The position numbers and the translations under genes are program-made. A stretch of DNA of 64,000 nucleotides. It comes from JACCTU01 sp963848525. GTDB lineage: Bacteria; Actinomycetota; Thermoleophilia; Gaiellales; Gaiellaceae. The stretch spans positions 124,001-188,000 of the forward strand of contig CAWKDZ010000003.1 in the NCBI GenBank assembly GCA_963848525.1, read 5' to 3'. Positions 17,904 to 27,132 of the stretch are shown piece after piece (within the stretch, counting starts at the first letter, position 1; the number at the start of each line of letters is the position of its first letter). A model generated the notes under the pieces. The model did no database searches and was not told the origin of the DNA. It saw only the letters and a program-made list of their open reading frames with translations.

Positions 17904-17919
17904 TCCCTCGATCGAGGGA
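17904..17919. promoter_or_regulatory. Perfect 16-bp palindrome, downstream copy
   Basis: TCCCTCGATCGAGGGA is the second copy, differing from the first only in the two central bases. It ends 16 bases before the ATG of the AlkZ-like gene at 17936, so a bound protein would block that gene's promoter or translation start. Confidence 0.6.
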
Positions 17920-17935
17920 CACGCGCGGCTCGCGC

Positions 17936-19042
17936 ATGAGCGTCTTGCGGATCACCACGCGCCAGGCGCTCGCCTGGCGGATGCGCCGGCAGCTGCTCGA
18001 CCCGGTCGGCACGCAGCCGGTCGCCGGGGTCGTGCGGCGGCTCTGCGGCGTGCAGGCGCAGGTCGCGTCGTCGGCCGAGCTCGCCATCCGAGTGCGGCGC
18101 ACGGCATCGCGACCCGGCGAGGTTGCCCGCGCGCTCTCCGCGGGGCGGCTCGTCAAGACCTGGGCGATGCGCGGCGCGCTGCACCTGCTCACGCCGGAGG
18201 ATGGCGGAGCGTTCCTCTCGCTCATGGCTTCCGCGCGCACGTGGGAGCGGCCGAGCTGGCAGAAGTACTTCGGGATGACCCCGAAGCAGATGGAGGCGCT
18301 CCAGGCCGCGGTTCGCGACGCGCTCGAGGGCAGCGTGCTCACCCGGGAGGAGCTCGTCGCTGCGGTCGTCGCGAAACGCGGGCTCAAGCACGTCGGCGAA
18401 GGGCTCGCTTCGGGTTGGGGGACGCTGCTGAAGCCGCTCGCGTGGCAGGGGGACCTCGTCTACGGCCCGAACCGTGGGACACGCGTCACCTTCATGCGCC
18501 CGGAGGCCGCGAGCGCGCGCTGGGCCGGCGTCCCCGATCCCGAAGAGGCGGCGCCGGTCGCCATCGCCGCGTACCTCGGCGCCTACGGGCCGGCGACGAT
18601 CGAGGCGTTCGGCAACTGGTTGTCCGGCGGCTGGTTCGGCAAGCGTCAGCTGCGCGCGTGGTTCGAGGCGCTCGGCGACGTCGTCGCGGAGGTCGAGGTC
18701 GACGGCGAGCGCGGGTACGTTCTGGCCGAGCACCTCGACGAGCTCGCAACGACGAAGCCGACGTCAGCGGTGCGGCTGCTGCCGGGGTTCGACCAGTACG
18801 TCCTTGGCCCGGGCACCAAGGATCCTCACGTCGTGCCGCCGGGTCGTCGAACCGACGTGAGCAGGCAGAGCGGCTGGATCTCGCCGGTCGTCGTCGCGGG
18901 CGGCGTGGTGCGCGGCACCTGGGAGCTGGACGGTGACCGCGTGCGCGTCGACTGGTTCGCCGAGCTGGGGCGTCAGCCGCGGACGGCGCTGCGGGCGGAG
19001 GTCGCGCGGTTGTCCGCGATCCTCGGCCGCGAGCTCCGCTAG
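17936..19042 (+). CDS. HTH_42 superfamily (AlkZ/YcaQ-like) winged-helix protein
   Basis: 368 residues from ATG 17936. It begins with a helical region carrying RLCGVQAQVASSAELAIRVR, where QAQ matches the Q-x-Q catalytic motif of AlkZ/YcaQ glycosylases, followed by tandem winged helices (WAMRGALHLLTPED, LGAYGPATIEAFGNWL) and a beta-barrel end with LLPGFDQYVLG. AlkZ-type enzymes unhook interstrand crosslinks and remove bulky alkyl adducts; many actinobacterial members are annotated only as DNA-binding. Its promoter holds two 16-bp palindromes. Its stop shares CTAG with the stop of the convergent holin-like gene. Confidence 0.85.
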   Translation: MSVLRITTRQALAWRMRRQLLDPVGTQPVAGVVRRLCGVQAQVASSAELAIRVRRTASRPGEVARALSAGRLVKTWAMRGALHLLTPEDGGAFLSLMASARTWERPSWQKYFGMTPKQMEALQAAVRDALEGSVLTREELVAAVVAKRGLKHVGEGLASGWGTLLKPLAWQGDLVYGPNRGTRVTFMRPEAASARWAGVPDPEEAAPVAIAAYLGAYGPATIEAFGNWLSGGWFGKRQLRAWFEALGDVVAEVEVDGERGYVLAEHLDELATTKPTSAVRLLPGFDQYVLGPGTKDPHVVPPGRRTDVSRQSGWISPVVVAGGVVRGTWELDGDRVRVDWFAELGRQPRTALRAEVARLSAILGRELR

Positions 19043-19431
19043 GTCAGTACCGGCTTGCTCTCGTCGGCGCCGCGCGCCCTGAACGCGCTCAGGGCGAGCT
19101 CGAGGACGACCGTGACGACGGCGATCGTGATCGACGCCCAGATCGTCGTCCACCAGAACTCGTCGATCGTCAGGTGGCTGGTGATCGCGTCGGTCAACGC
19201 GAGCATCAGCGCGTTGATCAGGACCGCCAAGAGACCGAGCGTGAGAAAGATCAGCGGCAGCGCGAGGATCATCAGGATCATCCCGAGAGTCGCGTTGATG
19301 AGGCCGAAGAGCAGCGACACCCAGAGCGCGCCGAACACGCCGCCCGAGAGCTCCACTCCGTCGAACACCCACGCCGTGAACATGAACGCCAGCGCGACGA
19401 TGACGAGCCGGATCAAGAGCGTCACGAGCAT
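19039..19431 (-). CDS. Phage-holin-4-like small membrane protein
   Basis: 130 residues from ATG 19431 with four predicted membrane helices; the GALWVSLLFGLINATLGMIL stretch is typical of the mycobacterial four-helix holin superfamily. Despite the name there are no phage genes nearby; chromosomal members are housekeeping membrane proteins of unknown role. It follows the glutaminase gene by 14 bases on the same strand and is likely the last gene of that operon. Confidence 0.85.
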   Translation of the reverse strand: MLVTLLIRLVIVALAFMFTAWVFDGVELSGGVFGALWVSLLFGLINATLGMILMILALPLIFLTLGLLAVLINALMLALTDAITSHLTIDEFWWTTIWASITIAVVTVVLELALSAFRARGADESKPVLT

Positions 19432-19445
19432 CGGTGCCGCGGATT

Positions 19446-20430
19446 CTAGCTTTCCGGTTCGGACGCGAAGAGGTCCAGGCCGAGCTTGCGCGACAGGAAC
19501 CGGGCGGCCAGCTGGCCCTTGACGCTGTTCCCGGCGTCGTCGAGGCGCGGGCCGAACGTCCCCATTCCGCCCTTGCCGGGAGCGACGGTGACGATCCCGC
19601 CCGCCGATGCCGCTCTTGCCCGGCAGGCCGACGTCGTAGAGCCACTCCCCTGACGTTTCGTACAACCCGGCGGTCGTCATCACCGCGAGCGTGTACCTGC
19701 ACGTGTCGGCGTCGACGACGCGTTCGCGCGTAACCGGGTGCAGGCCGCCGTCGGCCAGCGTCGCGCCCATCACCGCGAGCTCTCTGGCGGTGACGCTCAG
19801 GCAGCTCTGTCTCGTGTAGAGCTCGAGCGCTTCGGCGGGAGGGCAGTAGACGCGCTCGAACGTCCGCAGCAGGCGGGCGATGCTCTGGTTGCGGTCGTTC
19901 GTCTGCGACGCGGAGTCGTACACCTCGTCGTCGAGCGAGAGCGTGCGGCCGGCGAAGCGGGACACGCCGTCGCGGATGAACTGCCACTTCTCCTCGACGC
20001 TGCCTCCGGGGACGAGGCTCGTCGTCGCGATCGCGCCGGAGTTCACCATCGGGTTCGTCCGTCCGTCCTCGCTCTGCTCGATCGCCGTGAGCGAGTTGAA
20101 CGGCCGCCCGGTGCCGTTGACGCCGACTCGCTCGCGCATCTCCTCCGCGCCGAGGACGTCGCAGACGAGGGCGAAGACGAACGGCTTGACCACGCTCATG
20201 ATCGTGAACTCGACGTCCGTGTCGCCCGACTCGACCAGGTCGCCGCCCGTGTTCGCGACGCAGATCCCGAACAGGTCGGGCGGCACGCGCGCCAGCGCCG
20301 GGTACACCTCCGACGTCTCGCCGTCAGTGTTCGAGCGGTAGCGCTCGTGCGCCTCGGCGACGAGGTCGGCGACGAGCTGCCGGCGCGGTAGCGCGCCTGT
20401 CGAGACGTAGCGGTCGGGCGCGTCGGTCAT
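19446..20430 (-). CDS. glsA: Glutaminase, one frameshift
   Basis: From ATG 20430. The serine-dependent beta-lactamase-like fold has the catalytic pair in FTIMSVVKPF (Ser and Lys), the substrate Asn in TNPMVNSGAIATTSL, NDRNQSIARL, and the Tyr/Gly region GEWLYDVGLPGKSGIGG. Near 19600 an extra G breaks the frame; removing it gives GIGGGIVTVAPGKGGMG and an end at TAG 19446 (LFASEPES). The repaired protein has 327 residues, normal for GlsA. It hydrolyses glutamine to glutamate and ammonia. It lies 9 bases after the AbgT stop, so glutamate release from imported compounds is a reasonable theme. Confidence 0.9.
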
Positions 20431-20439
20431 CGCGTCGCG

Positions 20440-22110
20440 CTAGTCGAGGTGCACGGACGACCCCGGGCCGAGCGGTATCCCGATCAGGTACCAGGCGACG
20501 AAGAAGAGCGTCCAGATCACGGATAGGACGACCACGTACGGAAGCATCATCGCGACGACGGTGCCGATGCCGGCGTCCTTGCGGTAGCGCTGCGCGAAGA
20601 TGATGATCAGCGGGAAGTAGGCCATTAGCGGCGTGACCACGTTGAACGGCGAGTCGCCGACTCGGTAGGCGGCGAGCACCGTCTGCGGCGCGACGTCGAG
20701 TCGCAGGAAGAGGGGGATGAAGATCGGCGCGAGGATCGCCCACTTGGCGATCGCCGCGGGCATGATGAGGTCGACGAGCATCGTCACGAGCACGAAGCCG
20801 ATCAGCAGCCACACGACCCCGATGTCGGCCTCTTCGAGCCAGTCGCCGAGCTTCACGGCTGCCACCTGCGCCATGTTCGAGTAGCTGAAGTACGCGATGA
20901 ACTGCGCGATCAGCAGGAACAGGAACAGCAGGCTCGCGAGACCGGCCCACGACTTCGTGATCGACGCGAGCACGTCGTCACTCGTACGGATCGTCCCGGC
21001 TCCGCGACCGTAGGCCAGTCCTGCCGCGAAGAAGATGATCGTGATGATCACGATCAAGCTGTCCATGAACGGCGAGTCGCCGACGATGTCGCCCGTGACG
21101 GGGTCACGCAGCGGTGCGTCGGGGAGCACGGTGAGCAGCGTGATGCCGCCGAGCACGGCCAGGGTTGCGAAGAGGGCGTAGCGAAGGCCTCTCGCCTCTG
21201 CCTCCGGCGACACCTCGGGGCCCTTGTCGGCGTCGAGCGACTCGTCGTCGCTCTCGAGCGCGGGGTCGTGCTTGCCGAGGCTCCGCTCGACGATGCGCAC
21301 GGAGATGAACGTCATCACGGCGGTGACCAGGATCGTCGAGGCGATGCCGAAGTACAGGTTCGCCGCGAGGTCGATCGAGCGATCGGCGTCGACGAGCGCG
21401 CTCGCGTCGTTGGTGATCTCGGTCAGCACGCCGTCGAGCGGGGTGATCAGGAAGTTGACGCCGAACCCCGCGGCGACTCCCGCGAATGCGGCCGCCATCC
21501 CGGCAAGCGGATTGCGCCCGACGCTCTTGAACGCAGCGGCGCCGAGAGGTATCAGCACGAGATATCCGGCGTCGGAGGCGATGCTCGAGAGGACGCCGAT
21601 GAAGATGATGATCGGCGTCAGCATCGCTTCCGACGAGACGCCGACGAGCTTGCGGATCAGAGCGCCGATCAGCCCGGCGGCCTCCGCGAGGCCGACGCCG
21701 ATCATCACGATGAGGATGATCGCGACGGCTGCGAAGTTGCGGAAGTTGGCGACGAACGAGGTGAAGAGGAAGCGGACGCCGTCGGCGGAGAGCAGGCTCT
21801 GAACGGCCGCCGTCTCCTCCTTGACCGTGTACTCGCCTTCCTGGACGGACGCGTCCGGCAGGCCGCCGGAGGGCTGCGTGGAACCGCCCTGGACGACCTC
21901 CTCGACGGGGACCGGCGGGGGCTCGGCGACCTGGTAGGTGACCTTGATGTCCGCCCAGGAGAGCAGGGCGGAGAGCACGATCACGATCACGCACAGCCAG
22001 ACGAACAGGATCGCGGGGTTCGGCATCTTGTTCCCGCCGCGCTCGATCGCGCCGAGGATGCGCTGCATCATCGGCGGCTTGGCAGGCAGCGCTTGCGGTG
22101 CGCTTGTCAC
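20440..22110 (-). CDS. AbgT-family (aminobenzoyl-glutamate type) transporter
   Basis: 556 residues from GTG 22110, overlapping the M20 peptidase stop as GTGA. About 11-13 membrane helices are visible, with the family features GNKMPNPAILFVWLCVIVIV near the start, two re-entrant hairpin regions (DAGYLVLIPLGAAAF and the later FNVVTPLMAYFPLI), and a long hydrophilic loop at about residues 295-330. AbgT proteins carry p-aminobenzoyl-glutamate or export sulfa drugs. The coupled peptidase M20 argues for import and cleavage, as in the abgABT system. Confidence 0.9.
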   Translation of the reverse strand: MTSAPQALPAKPPMMQRILGAIERGGNKMPNPAILFVWLCVIVIVLSALLSWADIKVTYQVAEPPPVPVEEVVQGGSTQPSGGLPDASVQEGEYTVKEETAAVQSLLSADGVRFLFTSFVANFRNFAAVAIILIVMIGVGLAEAAGLIGALIRKLVGVSSEAMLTPIIIFIGVLSSIASDAGYLVLIPLGAAAFKSVGRNPLAGMAAAFAGVAAGFGVNFLITPLDGVLTEITNDASALVDADRSIDLAANLYFGIASTILVTAVMTFISVRIVERSLGKHDPALESDDESLDADKGPEVSPEAEARGLRYALFATLAVLGGITLLTVLPDAPLRDPVTGDIVGDSPFMDSLIVIITIIFFAAGLAYGRGAGTIRTSDDVLASITKSWAGLASLLFLFLLIAQFIAYFSYSNMAQVAAVKLGDWLEEADIGVVWLLIGFVLVTMLVDLIMPAAIAKWAILAPIFIPLFLRLDVAPQTVLAAYRVGDSPFNVVTPLMAYFPLIIIFAQRYRKDAGIGTVVAMMLPYVVVLSVIWTLFFVAWYLIGIPLGPGSSVHLD

Positions 22111-23505
22111 GATCTCTCGTGACGGGTCTCGAAGGACGCCGCGTAGCGGCCGAAGAACTCGGCCTCGGCGAGCACTGCCTTCTCGAACTCGTCGAGGAGA
22201 ACGCGCTCGTTCGGCGCGTGGATGTTGGCGAAGCCGTCCGTCGTACCCAGCAGCAGGATCTCGGCGTCCGGGACGGCCTCGGCCAACGCGCTCACGAGCG
22301 GGATCGAGCCGCCCGTCGCGACCAGTTGCGTGTCCGTCCCCCACGCGCTCGCGAGAGCGGCGCGCGCCGCGTCGTACGCCGCCCCTGTCGTCGTCGCGGC
22401 GAACCCCTTGCCGGTCTCGGCGGCTTCGACCTCGAGTGCGACGCCGAACGGACGCAGCCCCTGGAGATGGTCGAATCAGGGCGGCCTGCCCTTCGGCCGG
22501 GTCCTGTTCTGGATGCAGCCGCAGGTTCAGCTTCGCGCGCGCGAACGGCACGACGGCGTTCAGCGCACGATCGACCGGCTGCGCGTCGATACCGGTGACC
22601 GTGAGCGCCGGCCCCGACCAGACGCGCTCGCCCAGGCCGCCGGTCCCGAAGAACGGAACCCCGGTCCGAACCTCCGCCAGCTCGCGGAACTCGTCCTCGT
22701 CGTACGACGCACCGGTCCACTCCTCTCGCCGCAGGCCCGGCACGGCGACGTCGCCCCGCTCGTCGTGAAGGGCGGCAAGCGCGTGCAGCAACACGAGCAA
22801 CGCGTCCGGAGCGGCGCCGCCGAACTGACCACTGTGCTTCGGCCCGGCGAGCGTTCGCACCTCCACGATCACCCCCGCCATGCCGCGCAGAGCGATGGTC
22901 AATGTCGGGACGCCGGGACGAAGGCTGCCCATGTCCCCGATCACCATCGCGTCGCACGCGAAGAGCTCGGGCCGCGACGGCGGGAACGTGCTCAGCGCGC
23001 TCCCGATCTCCTCCTGGCCTTCGATCACGATCTTGATCCCGACGGGCGGCTTGCCCTCCCACGCGCGCAGCGCGCCCAGGTGAGCGAGGATGTTCGACTT
23101 CGAGTCCGCCGTGCCGCGACCGAAGATCGCGCCGTCGCGCTCGGTCGCGTCGAACGGCGGCGAGTCCCACTTCGCCTCGTCGCCGGCGCCGACGACGTCG
23201 TAGTGGCCGTAGAGCAGCACGGTCGGCGCGCCGTCCGGCGCCGGGATCTCGCCGGTCAGCACCGGCGCCGTGTTCGGCAGCTCGAGCGCGCCGAGCTTCT
23301 GGACGCCGGCGTCGCGGAACAGGGTCAGGAGTGCCTCGTAGCACTCGAGCAGCGCCGGGCGCGTCTCCTCCGGGAAGTCCGATGCCGAGACCGACGGAAT
23401 CGCGACGAGCTCCCCGAGCTCGGCCTTCAGCTGCGGGAACAACGCGCGCACGGCGTTCGCGCTGGGCGCAGCCGATCCTGCCGGTGCGCCGGTCTCGTTG
23501 TGCAT
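22107..23505 (-). CDS. M20-family metallopeptidase, one frameshift
   Basis: From ATG 23505, with GGAG 5 bases upstream. The di-zinc aminoacylase fold is clear: VLLYGHYDVVGAGDEAKWDS (metal His and Asp), FGRGTADSKSNILAHL (bridging Asp) and IVIEGQEEIGSA (catalytic Glu), with a dimerisation domain inserted after about residue 200. Near 22472 one extra base breaks the frame (attcgac for attgac); repaired, the C terminus continues HLQGLRPFGV to the final metal His in FANIHAPNERV, 465 residues in all. It probably hydrolyses a dipeptide or N-acyl-glutamate brought in by the AbgT transporter. Confidence 0.9.
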
Positions 23506-23589
23506 CAAGTCTCCGTTAGGGCGACGAGCGGGATGAGATCATCCGCGGCAGGCTCACACGCTGTCAAGCGGCTACCTGTGCCCCGGTCG

Positions 23590-24388
23590 ATGCCCCACGC
23601 GACGAATCCACTGGACGGTGTCCGCACCTACTTCGAGGACTCGGGTGGGGACGCGCCCGCGGTTCTCTTCTACACCGGCTTCGGCGATCCGCTCGAGGTT
23701 GCGAAGTCATCGAGCCTCGCCCGTGAGCTGAGTGGTGAGTTCCGCCTGGTCTTCGCGGATCATCGCGGTCAGGGCGGAAGCGACAAGCCGCACGACGTCG
23801 ATGCTTACGCCCTGACCAGACGGGCCGCCGACGCTGTCGCGGTCCTCGACGCGTTGAACATCGAGCGCGCCCACTTCCTCGGCTCGTCGTGGGGAGCCCG
23901 GCTTGGGTACGCGCTCGGCGAGCATGCGCCCGGAGCGTCTCCTGTCGCTCGTCCTGTGCGGCAACCAGCCGTACGCTTGGAACTTCGACTCGCCGACCGC
24001 TCGCGCGGTTGCAGCCGCGGTCGCTGCTTCCCGGGAACACGGCATCACGGGCTTCGTGGAGACGTTCGAGTCGGGGCTCGACTATCGGTTCCCGGAACCG
24101 GACCGGACGTGGATCCTCGAGAAGAACGACCCCGCTGCGCTCGACGCGGCGTGGCAGTCCACGCACTTCGAGGGACCGGTCTCGCAGGACCTCACCACCT
24201 GGCGTGTGCCGTGTCTCATCTGCGCAGGCGAAGGAGACGAGATGCGCGACGACGCCGAAAGGGCGGCCGGTGAGATCCCCGGCGCGAAGTTCGTCGCGCT
24301 CGCGGGCCATTCGCACATCTCGGCCTTCTACGAGGCGGACGACCTGCTGCTCCCGCACATCCTCGAGCAGCTTCGCTCGGCGCGCTAG
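23590..24388 (+). CDS. Alpha/beta hydrolase, one frameshift
   Basis: From ATG 23590. The fold shows the oxyanion strand VLFYTGFGDP, LVFADHRGQGGSD, the nucleophile elbow LGSSWGA (Ser in GSSWG), a late acid strand PCLICAGEGDEMRDD and the catalytic His in LAGHSHISAF. An extra C near 23932 (gcgcccgg for gcgccgg) splits it; repair gives HAPERLLSLVLCGNQ and 265 residues. The substrate is unknown. The stop shares CTAG with the stop of the convergent Vps62-like gene. Confidence 0.85.
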
Positions 24389-26328
24389 CCGATGCTGATC
24401 TCGGCGGGGCGCTCGACGACGTCCTCGGGCGGCTCGAGCTCGAACCGGCTACGCGCGTCGAAGTACACGTAGCACGTCGTCACCGCGACGAACGGCAGCG
24501 CGAACGTGTAGACGACGCCGGCGACGACGTTGAGCAGCGCGAGCGGCATGTCGGTGACGAGGATCAGAAGCGCGCCCAGGACCGGGCCGGCCAGCAGCGC
24601 GAGCAGGGCGCCGAAGCCGACGAGCGATGCGACTCGGAACCAGTGCTCGCGCACGAGCTCGGCGCTCCGCCTGAGACCCTCGATCGCCCCGCGGCCTTCG
24701 AGCTCGACCACCTGCGCCAGCAGGGCCGAGCGAAGCACCAGCCAGACCGCGACCGGTAGCAGGAGCACCGTCACCGAGAGCGCGAGCCAGACCGCGACGA
24801 TCAGGCCCGCGCCGCCGAGCAACGACCGCAGTCCGCCGGCCGCGTCGCGGTACGCGTCCACCGGGTTGATCCCACGACCCTCGTCGATCGACGCGACCGC
24901 GCGCGAGGTGGCCGCCTGGACGAGCAGCAGGCCGAGCAGCGTCAGCGTCGTCCCGAGCCCGACGACGACGAACGCGGCCGCGCCGGCGACGACTCCGGTC
25001 CCCTCGATGCCGGCGAGCCCGAGGCCGCCGAGCAGCAGCGTCTGGGCGAGCGCTGCGAGGATGGTGAGCGGGATCAGCACCAGTCCGATCCCGATGAAGA
25101 GCGGCGCTCGGCGGAAGTACAGCCGCGCCGATGCGGCCAGAATCTGGCCCCAGGTGCGGCGGCGCGCGACCCGGAGCGGCGCGGTTGGCCGCCACTCGGT
25201 CCGCGACGCCAGGAAGACCGCGAGCAGAAGCAGCGCCGCGAGTGCCAGCAGCACGGTCTCGGGCGAGCGCAGGAACTTGGTCAGCGCGCGGGACCCGGCC
25301 GCGACGGCGTCGCAGAAGAAGTCCGTCGCGTCGGTGCCGAGGAGTCCGCCGGCGGGCACGGCATAGCTCCGTTCGCGCCAGCCTTCGGACACGGTGATCG
25401 GCTCCGTCCAGGACTGCTTCAGGTTCGGCCCCGTCGGACCGTTGAAAAACGCGTCCTGGAGCTCACCCCACCTGCCCTCGAATGCGATCCACGGGTACGC
25501 CTCGCGGGCGTCCCCGAAGTCGCTCGGGATCGTGACGACCCTCGGCTGAAGCTCGAGGTGCGGTCCGCGCGTGTCGTCGCAGCCGACGCCCTGCTCGGCC
25601 GAGCTGCCGAGGTAGAGCCCTTCGTCGAAGAAGTTCGCGTGCGACCCGGCCGCGGGATAGACGACGGGTCTCGTCCCGTCCACGAGCTCGAGCTTCTCGT
25701 CGTCCCACTCGCCGCCCTCGGAGCCCTCGTGCTGGCTGTACCCGACTGCGACGGGCGTCTCGTCGAGCGCCTCGCGCGCGTCCGCTGCGTCGAAGAGGAG
25801 CTGGACGTTCTCCCAGTCGCCCTCGTGCAGGTTGTTCCAGTCGTTGTACGCGTAGAAGAACCAGTACTGGAGCGAGAGCTGGCCGGGCCGACCCTCCTCG
25901 GTCGCGACGTGCGCGTAGACGGCGGGTGCGCGTTCGGCCGTCACGCGGCGCGCCCACAGCTCGTAGGAGCAACCCGGGTTGAGCGCATCGCCGGGGAAGT
26001 CGAGGTGGTACTCGTAGAGGTCGACGAGATCGTCGGCGGTCGGCCCGATCTCGACCAGGTCGAACCGGTTCCACGGCCCTCGCAGCGCAACGGTCGGCTC
26101 GTCGAAGAGCGCGTCGACGTCCATCGGCCTGTACGGCTCGCCGAAGCCGCACTCCTCGAGCTGCTCGACGAGGCGGACAACGGGCGCGTGCCGGTTCGCG
26201 AGCGCCTGCTCGTCGGCGAGGTCCGCTGTCGCCGCGGGAGCTCCGGCGAGCGCGGCCAGGGCGACGAGGAGGACTGCGACCGGTTTTAGAACCCCTTTCA
26301 CAAGCGCACCCCGGCGACGAAGGCCCAT
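24385..26328 (-). CDS. Secreted Vps62-like domain fused to a C-terminal multi-helix membrane domain
   Basis: 647 residues from ATG 26328 (GTG 26301 would give a shorter signal peptide and 638 residues). A signal sequence is followed by a Vps62-type domain (LSLQYWFFYAYNDWNNLHEGDWE, then PVVYPAAGSHANFF and YPWIAFEGRWGE), found in proteins of vacuolar or envelope type with little known function. From about residue 415 come a membrane helix, a cytoplasmic stretch and a block of about six membrane helices resembling glycerophosphoryl-diester-phosphodiesterase membrane-domain proteins. It is divergent from the NAGPA gene, with a perfect inverted repeat at its start. Confidence 0.8.
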   Translation of the reverse strand: MGLRRRGALVKGVLKPVAVLLVALAALAGAPAATADLADEQALANRHAPVVRLVEQLEECGFGEPYRPMDVDALFDEPTVALRGPWNRFDLVEIGPTADDLVDLYEYHLDFPGDALNPGCSYELWARRVTAERAPAVYAHVATEEGRPGQLSLQYWFFYAYNDWNNLHEGDWENVQLLFDAADAREALDETPVAVGYSQHEGSEGGEWDDEKLELVDGTRPVVYPAAGSHANFFDEGLYLGSSAEQGVGCDDTRGPHLELQPRVVTIPSDFGDAREAYPWIAFEGRWGELQDAFFNGPTGPNLKQSWTEPITVSEGWRERSYAVPAGGLLGTDATDFFCDAVAAGSRALTKFLRSPETVLLALAALLLLAVFLASRTEWRPTAPLRVARRRTWGQILAASARLYFRRAPLFIGIGLVLIPLTILAALAQTLLLGGLGLAGIEGTGVVAGAAAFVVVGLGTTLTLLGLLLVQAATSRAVASIDEGRGINPVDAYRDAAGGLRSLLGGAGLIVAVWLALSVTVLLLPVAVWLVLRSALLAQVVELEGRGAIEGLRRSAELVREHWFRVASLVGFGALLALLAGPVLGALLILVTDMPLALLNVVAGVVYTFALPFVAVTTCYVYFDARSRFELEPPEDVVERPAEISIG

Positions 26329-26345
26329 CATGAAAGGGGTTCTAA
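26286..26345. repeat. Perfect 15-bp inverted repeat flanking a gene start
   Basis: TTAGAACCCCTTTCA at 26286-26300 is repeated in exact inverse at 26331-26345, with a 30-base spacer that contains the start of the Vps62-like gene. The arms are lower in G+C than the surroundings. It could be a paired operator for the divergent promoters or an mRNA hairpin at the start site; there is no T tract, so a terminator is unlikely. Confidence 0.7.
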
Positions 26346-26358
26346 GCTGCTCGCGGGC

Positions 26359-27111
26359 ATGGGCGACGGGATCGAGTATCTGCTCTTGCGCCACGCGCTC
26401 GCCGACGGAGAGGTGACGACGGTGTATGCGGTGCGGTATCCCGCCCGTTCGACGCGCGCTCGCGTCATCTTCTTTCCGCGGACCGAGCACCTCGACGTCT
26501 GGTGCGCGGCGAACGGCGTCGAGGAAGCCGTCGTCGGCGGCTTCTTCCTGCGCGACCCCTATCGACCGCTCGGTGAGCTCTGGATCGACGGGCGACCGGT
26601 GCGCCACGAGCCCGTTTCCGAGCCGTACGCGGGCCGCCGTGGCAGTGTCGTGATCGAGGACGGAGTCGTGCGGCTCGTGGAACGCGGCGCCGCACCTTCA
26701 CGACCATCCGGCGATCTCGTGCAGGCCGGTCCGCTGCTCGTCGCGGACGGAGCCGTCGTGTTCGACGCCGAAGAGGATCGAGAGGGCTTCTCCGCCGGCG
26801 CGGGGCAGTTCGACTCCGACATCACCGACGGGCGCTATCCGCGCGCCGCCCTCGGCGTCTCGGCGGACACGTTGATCGCGGTCGCGTGCGACGGCCGCCG
26901 TTCGAGGGTGGACGGCGGCCTGTCGATGCTCGAGCTCGCGGAGGCGATGGTCGAGCTCGGCGCCGAGAACGCGATCAACCTCGACGGCGGCGGCTCGACG
27001 ACGCTCGTCCACCGCGGGCACCTGCTCAACCGCCCGTACTCGACGCAGGACCAGCCGGCGCCCGCATCGCGGCGCGTTGTGAGCGCGCTCGCGTTCGAGC
27101 CTCGATCGTGA
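26359..27111 (+). CDS. NAGPA-type phosphodiester glycosidase family protein
   Basis: 250 residues from ATG 26359. The NAGPA/DUF2233 domain is recognised from AVVGGFFLRDP near residue 60, QAGPLLVADG, YPRAALGVSADTLIAVACDGR and the signature NLDGGGSTTLV near the end. The eukaryotic enzyme removes GlcNAc from phosphodiesters; bacterial members act on envelope glycans. No signal peptide is seen from this start, so it may be cytoplasmic or start further upstream. Confidence 0.88.
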   Translation: MGDGIEYLLLRHALADGEVTTVYAVRYPARSTRARVIFFPRTEHLDVWCAANGVEEAVVGGFFLRDPYRPLGELWIDGRPVRHEPVSEPYAGRRGSVVIEDGVVRLVERGAAPSRPSGDLVQAGPLLVADGAVVFDAEEDREGFSAGAGQFDSDITDGRYPRAALGVSADTLIAVACDGRRSRVDGGLSMLELAEAMVELGAENAINLDGGGSTTLVHRGHLLNRPYSTQDQPAPASRRVVSALAFEPRS

Positions 27112-27132
27112 CTCGGGGCTAGAGTTGCCGTG

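Noticed and set aside
19039..19431. Prophage hint from the holin-like gene
   Set aside because: No lysin, integrase or structural genes nearby; the holin superfamily is widespread in actinobacterial chromosomes.
22222..24273. 683-codon plus-strand frame across the M20 gene
   Set aside because: It is an antisense shadow of the M20 peptidase that happens to join the true hydrolase frame at 23590.
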